A stretch of 64,000 bases of DNA, taken from the NCBI RefSeq assembly GCF_016765655.2, contig NZ_CP086106.1:528001-592000 (forward strand), in the 5' to 3' direction. This stretch comes from Skermanella mucosa. Lineage in GTDB: Bacteria > Pseudomonadota > Alphaproteobacteria > Azospirillales > Azospirillaceae. The position numbers and the translations under genes are program-made. Position 1 is the stretch's first letter. The number at the start of each line of letters is the position of its first letter. The notes under the pieces were generated by a model. It was given only the letters and a program-made list of their open reading frames with translations. It was not told the origin of the DNA and did not search any database. This document shows, piece after piece, positions 33,581 to 41,942 of this stretch.

Positions 33581-34071
33581 ACGATGATGGCGGTCGGGAC
33601 GTTGCGCTCTTCAACAGCGCGCTTGAAACCGGAGTTCGCGCCGTGGTGATCCTGGATGCGGCGTTTCCCCGCTGCTTCGATCTCGCGCACCTGACCTGGC
33701 TCGACTATCTCGTAGTGCACACGGCGGACGTTGGCGGGCCGGATAGTCTTCACCCCAACATTCCGCAACGTACTGGCGAGCTGCTGGTGCGGCGGAGGCT
33801 GGTTGAGGAAAGTCTTGAAATGATGCGCAGCCTTCACTTGGTGGATAAGCACGCCACCAAAGAAGGGATTATGTATGAGGCGCGGGAAGAAGCATCGGCT
33901 TTCGTCGATACCTTGAGGACGGCCTACGCACGAGAACTGAGGAGCCGTGCGATCTGGCTTGCTGAGTTCCTGAAGGAGAAATCCGAAGAGGGCATCGTTG
34001 AGATTATTGCTGAGCGGATCGGCCGGTGGGCCGTGGAATTTCAGAATGAATCCGGGAGAGAAGGTGAGTAG
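33565..34071 (+). CDS. ABC-three-component system middle component
   Basis: A 168-aa protein recognisable as the middle component (MC2-like) that sits between effector and ATPase genes. It begins FNSALETGVRAVVILDAAFPRCFDL with LTWLDYLVVHTADVGGP and LHPNIPQRTGELLVRRRLVEESL, followed by a helical part with EGIMYEAREEAS. It looks like a winged-helix protein acting as an adaptor. It overlaps the effector gene and ends two bases before the ATPase GTG, indicating a single transcript. Lower GC than the surrounding genes. Confidence 0.85.
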   Translation: MAQELNDDGGRDVALFNSALETGVRAVVILDAAFPRCFDLAHLTWLDYLVVHTADVGGPDSLHPNIPQRTGELLVRRRLVEESLEMMRSLHLVDKHATKEGIMYEAREEASAFVDTLRTAYARELRSRAIWLAEFLKEKSEEGIVEIIAERIGRWAVEFQNESGREGE

Positions 34072-34073
34072 CC

Positions 34074-35957
34074 GTGACTGCCGATAAGCCAAATATCACG
34101 CTCAAGCACCTAACGTTCACCGGGAAGGCGGCAGAGACGGCGGCCGTATCTTTTGATCCTGGCCTAACGGTCCTTTTCGGCGCGTCCAATACCGGAAAGT
34201 CATTCGCCGTCAAGGGCATCAACTTCATGCTGGGGAGCTCGCAGCCCCTTCCGGACATCACGGAGAGAAGAGCATACAACCGAGCGTGGCTTGGGCTGGG
34301 CCTTCCCGACTCAGGGGGCGTGACCCTGGTGAGGGCGCTTGCTGCTGGCGCCTTTGAATTTTACCCCGGTGACGTTCGCCCGGGCGAGGTAGCGCACGGG
34401 GCGAACGTCCGGACGCTGTCGGCTCGCCACGAGCGCAGCAACACGGACAATCTCTCGCAGTTCCTTCTAGAAGAGCTGGGCATTGGTAACTTCCAGATTT
34501 CCAAAGACGCCAATGGAAACAAGCGCACCCTGAGCTTCCGGGATCTGGCTCGCTTCTGCATTGTTGATGAAACGGCCATACAAAGCGAAACATCTCCGGC
34601 GTTGTCTGGGCAATATCAGACGAGTACGGCAGAGAAGTCTATTTTCAAGTTGCTTCTTACCGGTATCGATGACAGCGCGATCGTTCCCATTGTTGATCGC
34701 AAGACATACAGAGTGGTGATAAACGGGAAGATCGAGCTGCTTGATCAGATGATAGAAGGAATCAACGAGGAGCTATCGGCGGACTATCCGCAGGCTGATG
34801 AACTGCCCGCGCAGTGGGATCGGCTTGGAGCGACCTGGACGGAGGCGCAGCGCGAACTCGACAATGCGCAGGTCTCGATTGCCTCCAAGCTCGTCGAGAA
34901 AAAGCGGATGGCCGCGAATATCAGGAAGGTCGAAGAGCGGCGCGCGGAGGTCGAGATCAATATCGGCCGCTTCAACCAGCTTCGTCAGGTCTATGATTCG
35001 GACATACAGCGCCTGGAGGCCATCGAAGAAGCGGGCTTCCTCTTGGGCCTCGGCAATGAGGAAAACTGTCCATTGTGCGGTGCGCCGCCCGAAAGCCAGA
35101 AGCATGTTCATCGACTGATCGAGGTGGATAAGACGCGCGTTGCAGCCAACGCCGAGATCGAGAAGATCAAACGGCAGAGCTTAGAGCTCGATAAAATGCT
35201 CGAAGATCTTCAGGAGGAAGGGAAGACGTTAGAGGAGAAGATCGGTCAGCTCTATGCGGCGCTGAAAGCACTCGAGCAGTATTTGAGCGACGTGCTCCCT
35301 GCGGCTGACGCTGCCAAAGCGCGCGTTGATGAGCTTCTGCTTACTCGCGATCACGTAAAAAAGGGGCTTTCCCTTCTCCAGCGGAAGCAGTCGCTTCTCA
35401 CTCAGCGGGAGGAACTGGCGTCTGCTAAGCCAGCATCCAAAAGAGGGAAACCGCAACTCGGTGTGCCGGGCACTGTAGCGGATGAATTTGCACAGATGGT
35501 GAGCGCGGTCCTCACCGAATGGCAATTCCCTGGTCAGCGTCGGGTCTCGTTCGAAGAGGGGACGTTCGATCTCCGTATCGACGGGAAGAACCGCCGGGAC
35601 AATGGCAAGGGTGTACGAGCGATCACGCATGCCGCCTTCAAGGTGGCCCTTCTGCTGTTTTGTCGGGAACGTGGACTTCCGCATCCGGGCTTTTTGGTCC
35701 TGGACACGCCTCTTCTGACATATCGCGATCCCCTTAAGTCCAAAGAAGGAGAGCTGAGCAAGGATGAGCAGGAACTGAAGAATACGTCTCTCAAGGATTT
35801 TTTCTTTGAGCATTTGGCAAGGAGTGCGGACAAAGGACAGTTCGTTGTTGTAGAGAATATCGACATGCCTAAAGGGATCGAGAAATTGGCGAAACTGGAA
35901 ATCTTCACAGGAGAGCGGTCCGCTGGCCGTGCTGGTCTGTTTGCCACTTCAGCCTGA
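34074..35957 (+). CDS. ABC-three-component system ATPase (Rad50/SMC-like, DUF3732-type)
   Basis: A 627-aa SMC/Rad50-type ATPase. N-terminal Walker A is GASNTGKSFAVKGI (about 43). Long coiled coils (about 225-330 and 350-460) surround a zinc-hook-like CPLCG near residue 340. The C-terminal lobe has NGKGVRAITHAAFKVALL in the signature position and Walker B FLVLDTPLLT, lacking the usual acidic residue after Asp. This pattern is that of the ABC-3C ATPases, thought to sense foreign DNA and license the effector. GTG start two bases after the middle component. Confidence 0.88.
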   Translation: MTADKPNITLKHLTFTGKAAETAAVSFDPGLTVLFGASNTGKSFAVKGINFMLGSSQPLPDITERRAYNRAWLGLGLPDSGGVTLVRALAAGAFEFYPGDVRPGEVAHGANVRTLSARHERSNTDNLSQFLLEELGIGNFQISKDANGNKRTLSFRDLARFCIVDETAIQSETSPALSGQYQTSTAEKSIFKLLLTGIDDSAIVPIVDRKTYRVVINGKIELLDQMIEGINEELSADYPQADELPAQWDRLGATWTEAQRELDNAQVSIASKLVEKKRMAANIRKVEERRAEVEINIGRFNQLRQVYDSDIQRLEAIEEAGFLLGLGNEENCPLCGAPPESQKHVHRLIEVDKTRVAANAEIEKIKRQSLELDKMLEDLQEEGKTLEEKIGQLYAALKALEQYLSDVLPAADAAKARVDELLLTRDHVKKGLSLLQRKQSLLTQREELASAKPASKRGKPQLGVPGTVADEFAQMVSAVLTEWQFPGQRRVSFEEGTFDLRIDGKNRRDNGKGVRAITHAAFKVALLLFCRERGLPHPGFLVLDTPLLTYRDPLKSKEGELSKDEQELKNTSLKDFFFEHLARSADKGQFVVVENIDMPKGIEKLAKLEIFTGERSAGRAGLFATSA

Positions 35958-36090
35958 ATTGAACCAGTTCGTCCGTGCGAGCGAAGCCGCCTCAGCAGGG
36001 CCTGGACCTATAATTCTACGGCGTGGGTGCGAAATCGCCGGACGGGGTAAGGGACAGCAGCCTCGGGACCGAGTCCAGCCAGCTCGCCAC

Positions 36091-36273
36091 TAGAGCGGTA
36101 CCCGATCAGGTTGAACCGTTTCCGTCCAATCTTCGCAATGCGTTGGGCCACGGCCCAATCTACGGTTCCATGCAGGGCGGAGGTGATGTGGGTCGTCAAT
36201 CGTAGATTGTGCTGTGACCCAACGCATCGGTCCGGCTGCCCCGGGCGGATCAGCCTGATCGGCCACAGCTCTA
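36091..36273. mobile_element. terminal-inverted-repeat element, copy B (183 bp)
   Basis: Left end TAGAGCGGTACCCGATCAGG and the reverse complement of the right end TAGAGCTGTGGCCGATCAGG match each other and copy A at 31342-31541. The interior shares CCATGCAGGGCGGAGGTGAT with small changes, while the inner palindrome has diverged (GTTGGGCCACGGCCCAA). Same orientation as copy A. The two copies bracket the ABC-3C genes. Confidence 0.65.
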
Positions 36274-36279
36274 GTCCGC

Positions 36280-36508
36280 CTATAGCCCGGCCTTCTCCCG
36301 GCGGGCCTGCGCCATCAGGACCTTGTAGGGCTTGCCTGCGCCCCAATCGCAGCCGCCCCGGAACATTTCGGCGTGATATCCCTGTCCTCGAGATAGACGA
36401 TCCCACCGTCCTTCCGTACCACTTGCCCCGGCCCGTCACGACAACGCACACCTGCTTGCCGTGGATGAGGCTGTAGTTGGCTTTTCCGCCGCGGCTCCAA
36501 TGTCTGCT
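36280..36508 (-). pseudogene. frameshifted remnant of a small unknown gene
   Basis: On the minus strand a coherent protein is split over frames: NYSLIHGKQVCVVVTGRGKW, then RKDGGIVYLEDR, then GYHAEMFRGGCDWGAGKPY and KVLMAQARREKAGL with a stop at 36280. At least two frame shifts are needed to join them. No family recognised. Confidence 0.45.
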
Positions 36509-36906
36509 CCTGGCGCAAAGCAGTCGTGAGCGATGGTCCGGATTGGGGCAGAGCCGAAGATTTGACAGCCCTGTCCGCTAAACGGAGGTTTTGCGGACAC
36601 GTTCACTCCTCGAGTCGCGTGTCGGCTATGGGTCAGAAGCAGTCATCTGTGCTGGGGCTTCAGCCGGTCTATAAGGATCAACAGCCGGAAGTCGTTGATT
36701 TCCCAATGTTACTCCGCAGTTGACCCCCTCACCATGCTCGGCCCACACATCACCCCACATCTAGACCCCCGCCTCCGCCGCCCTCAACTCCTCCCGCCTC
36801 GCCACCCCACGCCCAGCCGACCCACCGACTGCCGGTTGCCCCGCCCGGACCCCCGTCGTACAACTACCCCCAGACAGGACAAAAAGTCGCGGGAGGAACG
36901 CACGAC
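36509..36906. other. gene-free stretch before the alcohol dehydrogenase
   Basis: About 400 bp. 36560-36660 contains short pieces (AACGGAGGTTTTGCGGACAC, TGGGTCAGAAGC) like dispersed alphaproteobacterial intergenic repeats. 36720-36880 is a C-rich, strand-biased stretch. No gene found. GCGGGAGGAACG just before 36907 is the ribosome site of the next gene. Confidence 0.4.
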
Positions 36907-38070
36907 ATGATCGCCACCATCGCCATGCCCAAGCTGATGCTGATCGGCGGCGGCTCCATCGGCCAGGTCGCCGATATGCTGGGCCGGCTGGGCATCCGGC
37001 GCCCGCTGATCGTGACCGACCCCTTCATGCGCGACAGCGGGGCCATCGCCCGGCTGACCGATCCGCTGAAGGCGGCCGGCATCCCGTTCGAGGTGTTCGC
37101 CGACACCGTGCCCGATCCCACCACCGACGTGGTCGATGCCGGCGCCCGCATGCTCTCCGGCGGCGGGTTCGACGGGATGATCGCGCTCGGCGGCGGCTCG
37201 CCGATCGATACCGCCAAGGCCATGGGCGTCCTGGCCGCCAATCCCGGCCGCATGCGCGACTACAAGGTGCCCAATCCGATCCCCAACGAGGGCGTGCCGC
37301 TGCTCGCCATCCCGACCACCGCCGGGACCGGGTCGGAGGTGACCAAGTTCACCGTCATCACCGATACCGAGACCGACGAGAAGATGCTGATCGCCGGCAA
37401 CGGCGTGATTCCCCAGGGCGCCATCGTCGATTACGAGCTGACGCTGACCTGCCCCTTCCGCCTGACCGCCGACACCGGCATCGACACGCTGACCCACGCG
37501 ATCGAGGCCTATGTCAGCCGAAAGGCAAACCCGTTCTCCGACAGCATGGCCCTGGCCGCCATGGCGCGCGTCGCGAAGCACCTGCGCACCGCCTGCTTCG
37601 AGCCGGACAACCGCGAGGCCCGCGAAGGGATGATGCTGGCGGCCAACCAGGCCGGCATCGCCTTCAGCAACGCCTCGGTCGCCCTGGTCCACGGCATGAG
37701 CCGACCGATCGGCGCCCATTTCCACGTGCCGCACGGCCTGTCCAACGCCATGCTGCTGCCGGCGGTCACCGCCTTCTCCCTCCCCACGGCGACGGCCCGC
37801 TACGCCGACTGCGCCCGCGCCATGGGGGCCTGCGCGCCCGACACCGACGACGAGCAGGCGGGGATCGCGCTGCTGGGCGCCCTCGTCTCCCTCAATGCCG
37901 ATCTCAAGGTGCCGACACCGCAGGCCTACGGCATCGACGAGAGCCGCTTCATGTCGATCCTGCCGCTGATGGCGGAGCAGGCGCTGGGCTCCGGCTCGCC
38001 GGCCAACAATCCGCGCGTGCCGACCGCGGAGGAGATCGTCAGCCTCTACCGCGACGTCTACGCGGCCTGA
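36907..38070 (+). CDS. iron-containing (type III) alcohol dehydrogenase
   Basis: A 387-aa group III dehydrogenase. The NAD-binding GGGS and ALGGGSPIDTAKA region is followed by IPTTAGTGSEVT. Metal ligands lie in ADTGIDTLTHAIEAY (Asp, His), GMSRPIGAHFHVPHG (His) and the following His. Family length is normal. It interconverts an alcohol and an aldehyde with NAD(P); the substrate cannot be told, and the cupin gene 31 bp downstream is probably co-transcribed. Confidence 0.93.
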   Translation: MIATIAMPKLMLIGGGSIGQVADMLGRLGIRRPLIVTDPFMRDSGAIARLTDPLKAAGIPFEVFADTVPDPTTDVVDAGARMLSGGGFDGMIALGGGSPIDTAKAMGVLAANPGRMRDYKVPNPIPNEGVPLLAIPTTAGTGSEVTKFTVITDTETDEKMLIAGNGVIPQGAIVDYELTLTCPFRLTADTGIDTLTHAIEAYVSRKANPFSDSMALAAMARVAKHLRTACFEPDNREAREGMMLAANQAGIAFSNASVALVHGMSRPIGAHFHVPHGLSNAMLLPAVTAFSLPTATARYADCARAMGACAPDTDDEQAGIALLGALVSLNADLKVPTPQAYGIDESRFMSILPLMAEQALGSGSPANNPRVPTAEEIVSLYRDVYAA

Positions 38071-38101
38071 CCGGAACCGGAGAAGGGGAGGGAACCCAGC
38101 C

Positions 38102-38596
38102 ATGACCGAGCAGAACGGGGGCGATCAGCACGGGGCCGACCGGCACGGGGCCGACTGGCGGGAGCACGGCGTCCGCGTCGTGCGCGGCGACCAACTCGAT
38201 ACCAACACCCCGCAGACCCCCGGCATGAACCGGGCGGCCGCCATCAACCACGCCCGCGTCGGGGCGCAGAAGCTGTGGGCCGGGACGGTCACGATCCATC
38301 CCGACGCCAAGACCGGCGCCCACCATCATGGCGAGCTGGAGAGCGTCATCTACGTGGTGCGCGGACGCGCCCGCATGCGCTGGGGCGAGGCGCTGGAATA
38401 CACGGCGGAGGCCGGGCCGGGCGACTTCATCTATGTCCCGCCCTTCGTCCCCCATCAGGAGATCAACGCCAGCGCCGACGAACCGCTGGAATGCGTCCTG
38501 GTCCGCAGCGACCAGGACGCCGTCGTCGTCAACCTGGACATTCCCATGGTGGAACAGCCCGAAACCGTCGCCTGGGTCGATCCGATCCACAAGTAG
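38102..38596 (+). CDS. cupin domain-containing protein
   Basis: A 164-aa cupin with the metal motif GAHHHGELESVIYVVRG and second motif GDFIYVPPFVPHQEIN, resembling small mannose-6-phosphate isomerase-like/RmlC-like cupins. The first 25 residues are Asp/His/Gly-rich and unconserved. GGGGAGGGAA precedes the ATG. It follows the alcohol dehydrogenase closely. Enzymatic role not predictable. Confidence 0.85.
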   Translation: MTEQNGGDQHGADRHGADWREHGVRVVRGDQLDTNTPQTPGMNRAAAINHARVGAQKLWAGTVTIHPDAKTGAHHHGELESVIYVVRGRARMRWGEALEYTAEAGPGDFIYVPPFVPHQEINASADEPLECVLVRSDQDAVVVNLDIPMVEQPETVAWVDPIHK

Positions 38597-38613
38597 CGAA
38601 GCCGGAGGGTGCG

Positions 38614-38888
38614 CGTCCCGCGCACCACGGGCGGCGGGACGCCACGGCTGTCCGGCACAGTACTTGCTCGACGCTCAAAAGGCTTGTCATGGGCAGAGAT
38701 GCCCCCCTTTTCGTCATGCCCGGACTTGATCCGGGCATCTCCTTGCACCGCGGCGCTGATGGAGTCTGCAAGCGATGACCGGGTCAAGCCCGGTCATGAC
38801 GATAAAAAAAGAGGAACGCTCTACCAAAAAAGCATCTTTTGATTGAGCTGGCAATCGTCGTCCCGCGCACCGTGGGCGGCGGGACGCC
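38614..38888. repeat. cluster of palindromic intergenic repeats
   Basis: Two direct copies of CGTCCCGCGCACC-x4-GGCGGCGGGACGCC (38614-38643 and 38859-38888) flank two hairpins, ATGCCCGG/CCGGGCAT (38716-38738) and ATGACCGG/CCGGTCAT (38775-38796), the latter followed by ACGATAAAAAAA. A related inverted copy lies near 57796-57826. The ATGCCCGG hairpins resemble the extragenic repeats common in alphaproteobacteria. They may also end transcription of the converging genes. Confidence 0.6.
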
Positions 38889-38908
38889 GCCCCTCCGCCC
38901 GTTTCCGG

Positions 38909-40345
38909 TCAGGCCCGGCCGTAGGTGTCGGTCAGGCGGACGATGTCGTCCTCGCCCAGGTAGGATCCCGACTGGACCTCGATCAGGTTCAGCGTCACCT
39001 TGCCCGGATTCTCCAGCCGGTGGACGGCGCCCAGCGGGATGTAGATCGACTCGTTCTCGCGCAGCAGCACCTGGTCGGCATCGCGGGTGACCAGCGCCGT
39101 GCCGTTGACCACGACCCAGTGCTCCGCCCGGTGATAATGCTTCTGCAACGACAGCGTGGCGCCGGGCTTGACCGTCAGGCGCTTGACCTGGAAGCGCTCG
39201 CCCTCGTGCAGGCACTGGTAGAAGCCCCAGGGGCGATGGACCCGGCTGTGGATCTTCGCCTCCGGCCTTCCTTCCTTCTTCAGCCGCTCGACCACCTTCT
39301 TGATGTCCTGCACCTTGTCGCGGCTGGCGACCAGGATGGCGTCGTCGGTCGCGACCACCACCACGTCGTCAAGCCCGACCACGGCGGTCAGCACGCCCTC
39401 GGAGCGGACATAGCAGTTGTGAGCGTCCTCGGTCATCACGTCGCCGACGAACACGTTGCCGTTCCCGTCCTTGGCGCCGATGTCCCACAGCGCCGACCAG
39501 GCGCCCACGTCGGTCCAGCCGATCGTGGCGGGCACCACCACGGCGGCGTCGGTCCGCTCCATCACGGCATAGTCGATGGAGATGCTGGGGGCCTTGCCGA
39601 AGGCTTCCGGGTCCAGGCGGAAGAAGTCCAGGTCGCGGGAGCCCTTGGCGATCGCCTCGCGGCAGGCGGCGACGATGGCGGGTTCGAACCTCTCCATCTC
39701 GGCCAGCAGCTTGGCCGCGGAGAACAGGAACATGCCGCCGTTCCAGAAATGGCCGCCGGCCGCCAGCATGTCGGCCGCCTTGCCGATGCCCGGCTTCTCG
39801 ACGAAGGCGTCGACCTGGAACACGCCCCCGTGGCCGGTCAGCTCGGCGCCCTGGCGGATATAGCCATAGCCGGTCTCCGGCGCGGTCGGCGTGATGCCGA
39901 AGGTCACCAGGTTGCCGGCGGCGGCGGCACCTGCGGCGGCGGCCACGGCGGCGTGGAACGCCCCGGTGTCGCGGATCACGTGGTCGGCCGGCAGCAGCAG
40001 CAGCAGCCCGTCGGGGTCCTGCTCAGCGATCATCAGCGCTGCCACGGCCGCCGCGGGAGCGGTGTTGCGGCCGACCGGCTCCAGCGCGATGGCCGCCGGC
40101 GTGACGGCGATCTGGCGGAGCTGCTCCGCGATCACGAACCGGTGCTCGTCGTTGCAGATCACCAGCGGCGGCGCGAAACCCTCGCCCGCGACGCGGCCCA
40201 CGGTGTCCTGGAGCATGGTCCGCTCGCCGACCAGCGGCAGCAGCTGCTTCGGATAGCTTTCCCGTGAGATCGGCCAGAGGCGCGATCCGGAGCCGCCGGA
40301 AAGAAGTACGGGATGGATGGTCGGGGCACTGTTGATGGGAGGCAT
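38909..40345 (-). CDS. mannose-1-phosphate guanylyltransferase / mannose-6-phosphate isomerase
   Basis: A 478-aa bifunctional enzyme (ManC/AlgA/CpsB type). The N-terminal nucleotidyltransferase has GGSGSRLWPISRESYPKQ near residue 15 and FVEKPG; the C-terminal cupin isomerase has HRPWGFYQ, LQKHYHRAEHWVVVNGTA and YIPLGAVHRLENPG. It makes GDP-mannose for exopolysaccharide or LPS. ATG 40345 is chosen because the frame upstream is not conserved. It converges with the cupin gene and stands next to two glycosyltransferases, suggesting a surface-polysaccharide role. Confidence 0.95.
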   Translation of the reverse strand: MPPINSAPTIHPVLLSGGSGSRLWPISRESYPKQLLPLVGERTMLQDTVGRVAGEGFAPPLVICNDEHRFVIAEQLRQIAVTPAAIALEPVGRNTAPAAAVAALMIAEQDPDGLLLLLPADHVIRDTGAFHAAVAAAAGAAAAGNLVTFGITPTAPETGYGYIRQGAELTGHGGVFQVDAFVEKPGIGKAADMLAAGGHFWNGGMFLFSAAKLLAEMERFEPAIVAACREAIAKGSRDLDFFRLDPEAFGKAPSISIDYAVMERTDAAVVVPATIGWTDVGAWSALWDIGAKDGNGNVFVGDVMTEDAHNCYVRSEGVLTAVVGLDDVVVVATDDAILVASRDKVQDIKKVVERLKKEGRPEAKIHSRVHRPWGFYQCLHEGERFQVKRLTVKPGATLSLQKHYHRAEHWVVVNGTALVTRDADQVLLRENESIYIPLGAVHRLENPGKVTLNLIEVQSGSYLGEDDIVRLTDTYGRA

Positions 40346-40414
40346 GATCTCAGCTCGTCCGTGTCCGTTTGACACCGTGTCTGTTTGACACAATGCAGCA
40401 TACGCAGGAGGATT

Positions 40415-41452
40415 TCAGGAGTTTTTGGAATAAGGAGCCTGATCGATCGGGTGTATCGCAAGACGGTCCAGCCTTTCGATAACGGCTTGCGCCGGAATGG
40501 CGGCCATGTCGCGCCCTCCGAACTCCTGCGCCGTCATCGCTCCGCCGGAGGTTACCCTTGGCTGGAACTTCGCCGCCGGGGTCGGCCCGAACAGGGTAAC
40601 CAGTGGGATATCCGCGGCGCCGAACATATGGCTGACCCCGCTGTCGTTGGCCACCGCCGCGGCGAAGCGGCGGGCCAGCGCGATGGTCCGCAGCGGCGTG
40701 AACTCGTCGCCCCAGACCTCCCGGTCCTGCTCGGGGAACAGCGCCGCCGGGACCGCTTCCTTCAGGTGCGGCATCCACTCCAGCTCGTCGGGTCCCAGGA
40801 TGAAGACGGGCACCCGGTCCCGTTCGACCTGCGCCCGGGCCACCGCGACGAAGCGGTCCAGCGGCCAGCATTTGAACCGCTTCCCGGCGCCGGGCGCCAG
40901 GCCGACATAACGGCGGCCCGGCGGCAGCGCCGCCTCGGCCTTCGCGACCAGCGGCTCGGGCAGGCGCAGGCCGGCCTCCACCTTCGGCACCGAGCCGGCG
41001 GCCAGCCTCAGCAGGTCGGCCAGCCGGTCCACCATGTGCGGCGGGCGGATCTGGCTGGGCGGCGGCTTGGCGTCGGACAGCCGGAAGCCCAGGGCGCCGG
41101 ACACGAACAGGTCGTGCGGCATCCGCCGGATCGTCAGGGTGCGCCAAAGCGTCGTCTGGGTATCGATGATCACGCCGAACCGCTCGCGGAAGGGCAGGGG
41201 CTTCAGCAGGCCGGAGACATGGACGCCGATCCCGCTGTCCTGGCGGAACTCGTCGATCAGCCCGTCCATCAGCGGCTGGAGCCGGCCGGCATAGACGGTC
41301 TTGCGCGTCGTGATCCAGGTGATCCGCGCCGAGGGATAGGCCGCCCGCACCATCCGCACGAAGGGCAGCTTGTACAGCCCGTCGCCGATGATCTCCTCAT
41401 AGCTGAAGACGGCGACGCTGTCGGGGGGCGGCTGGTCCGGTCGCCGGTTCAT
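40415..41452 (-). CDS. glycosyltransferase family 9 (heptosyltransferase-like)
   Basis: A 345-aa GT9-type transferase. The ADP-heptose-binding half shows GLAPGAGKRFKCWP and ANDSGVSHMFGAADIPLVTLFGPT, while the acceptor half carries the GDGLYKLPF start in place of the usual GD-hydrophobic loop. ATG 41452 is preferred to TTG 41464. It is the third gene of a minus-strand cluster (GT9, DUF6165, GT9) that probably builds LPS core or a related glycan. Confidence 0.85.
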   Translation of the reverse strand: MNRRPDQPPPDSVAVFSYEEIIGDGLYKLPFVRMVRAAYPSARITWITTRKTVYAGRLQPLMDGLIDEFRQDSGIGVHVSGLLKPLPFRERFGVIIDTQTTLWRTLTIRRMPHDLFVSGALGFRLSDAKPPPSQIRPPHMVDRLADLLRLAAGSVPKVEAGLRLPEPLVAKAEAALPPGRRYVGLAPGAGKRFKCWPLDRFVAVARAQVERDRVPVFILGPDELEWMPHLKEAVPAALFPEQDREVWGDEFTPLRTIALARRFAAAVANDSGVSHMFGAADIPLVTLFGPTPAAKFQPRVTSGGAMTAQEFGGRDMAAIPAQAVIERLDRLAIHPIDQAPYSKNS

Positions 41453-41485
41453 GGTCGTGGCCAAGTCCTGGTTCCACCCGGCCGG

Positions 41486-41872
41486 TCAGTAGGCGGCGTA
41501 GGATTTCTCTTCCAGGATCGGGCTGTCCAGCAGCTCGTTGATCCGGCGCTTGACCGCCGCCCGCCGGTCGTTGGTGTGATAGACGGCGCGGGCCAGCTCG
41601 ATGAAGGCCGGGCCGAAGTCGCGCGCCCGCTCCAGGTCGCGGATGTCGTCCTCGATTTTCCACAGGCTCTCGTTGATCGCCTTCAGCTCGGCGGTCAGCG
41701 CCGTCAGGTCGCCGCTCGGCGGGACCTGCTCCGCCAGCACGCGCGACAGCACGTCGTACTCGTGCTCGACGTTGCGCAGCTTGGCGGGGTCGCCGATGTT
41801 GGCCTTCTTGATCTCCAGGATCGTCAGCTTGTCGATCAGCTCGCCGGGAGCCACTTCAATCAGGATAGCCAT
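41486..41872 (-). CDS. DUF6165 family protein
   Basis: A 128-aa small helical protein, start MAILIEVAPGELIDKLTILEIKKANI, with WKIEDDIRDLERARDFG and YHTNDRRAAVKRRIN, matching the DUF6165 family often found among glycosyltransferase genes. Its function is unknown. It lies between the two GT9 genes with short gaps, so it is likely part of the same transcript. Confidence 0.85.
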   Translation of the reverse strand: MAILIEVAPGELIDKLTILEIKKANIGDPAKLRNVEHEYDVLSRVLAEQVPPSGDLTALTAELKAINESLWKIEDDIRDLERARDFGPAFIELARAVYHTNDRRAAVKRRINELLDSPILEEKSYAAY

Positions 41873-41942
41873 CGCGTCATTCCTGGGAGGTTGCCACTAT
41901 CGTTCCGACCGCTTCCTAGCACAGCCGGAGCCCGCCCGCCAC

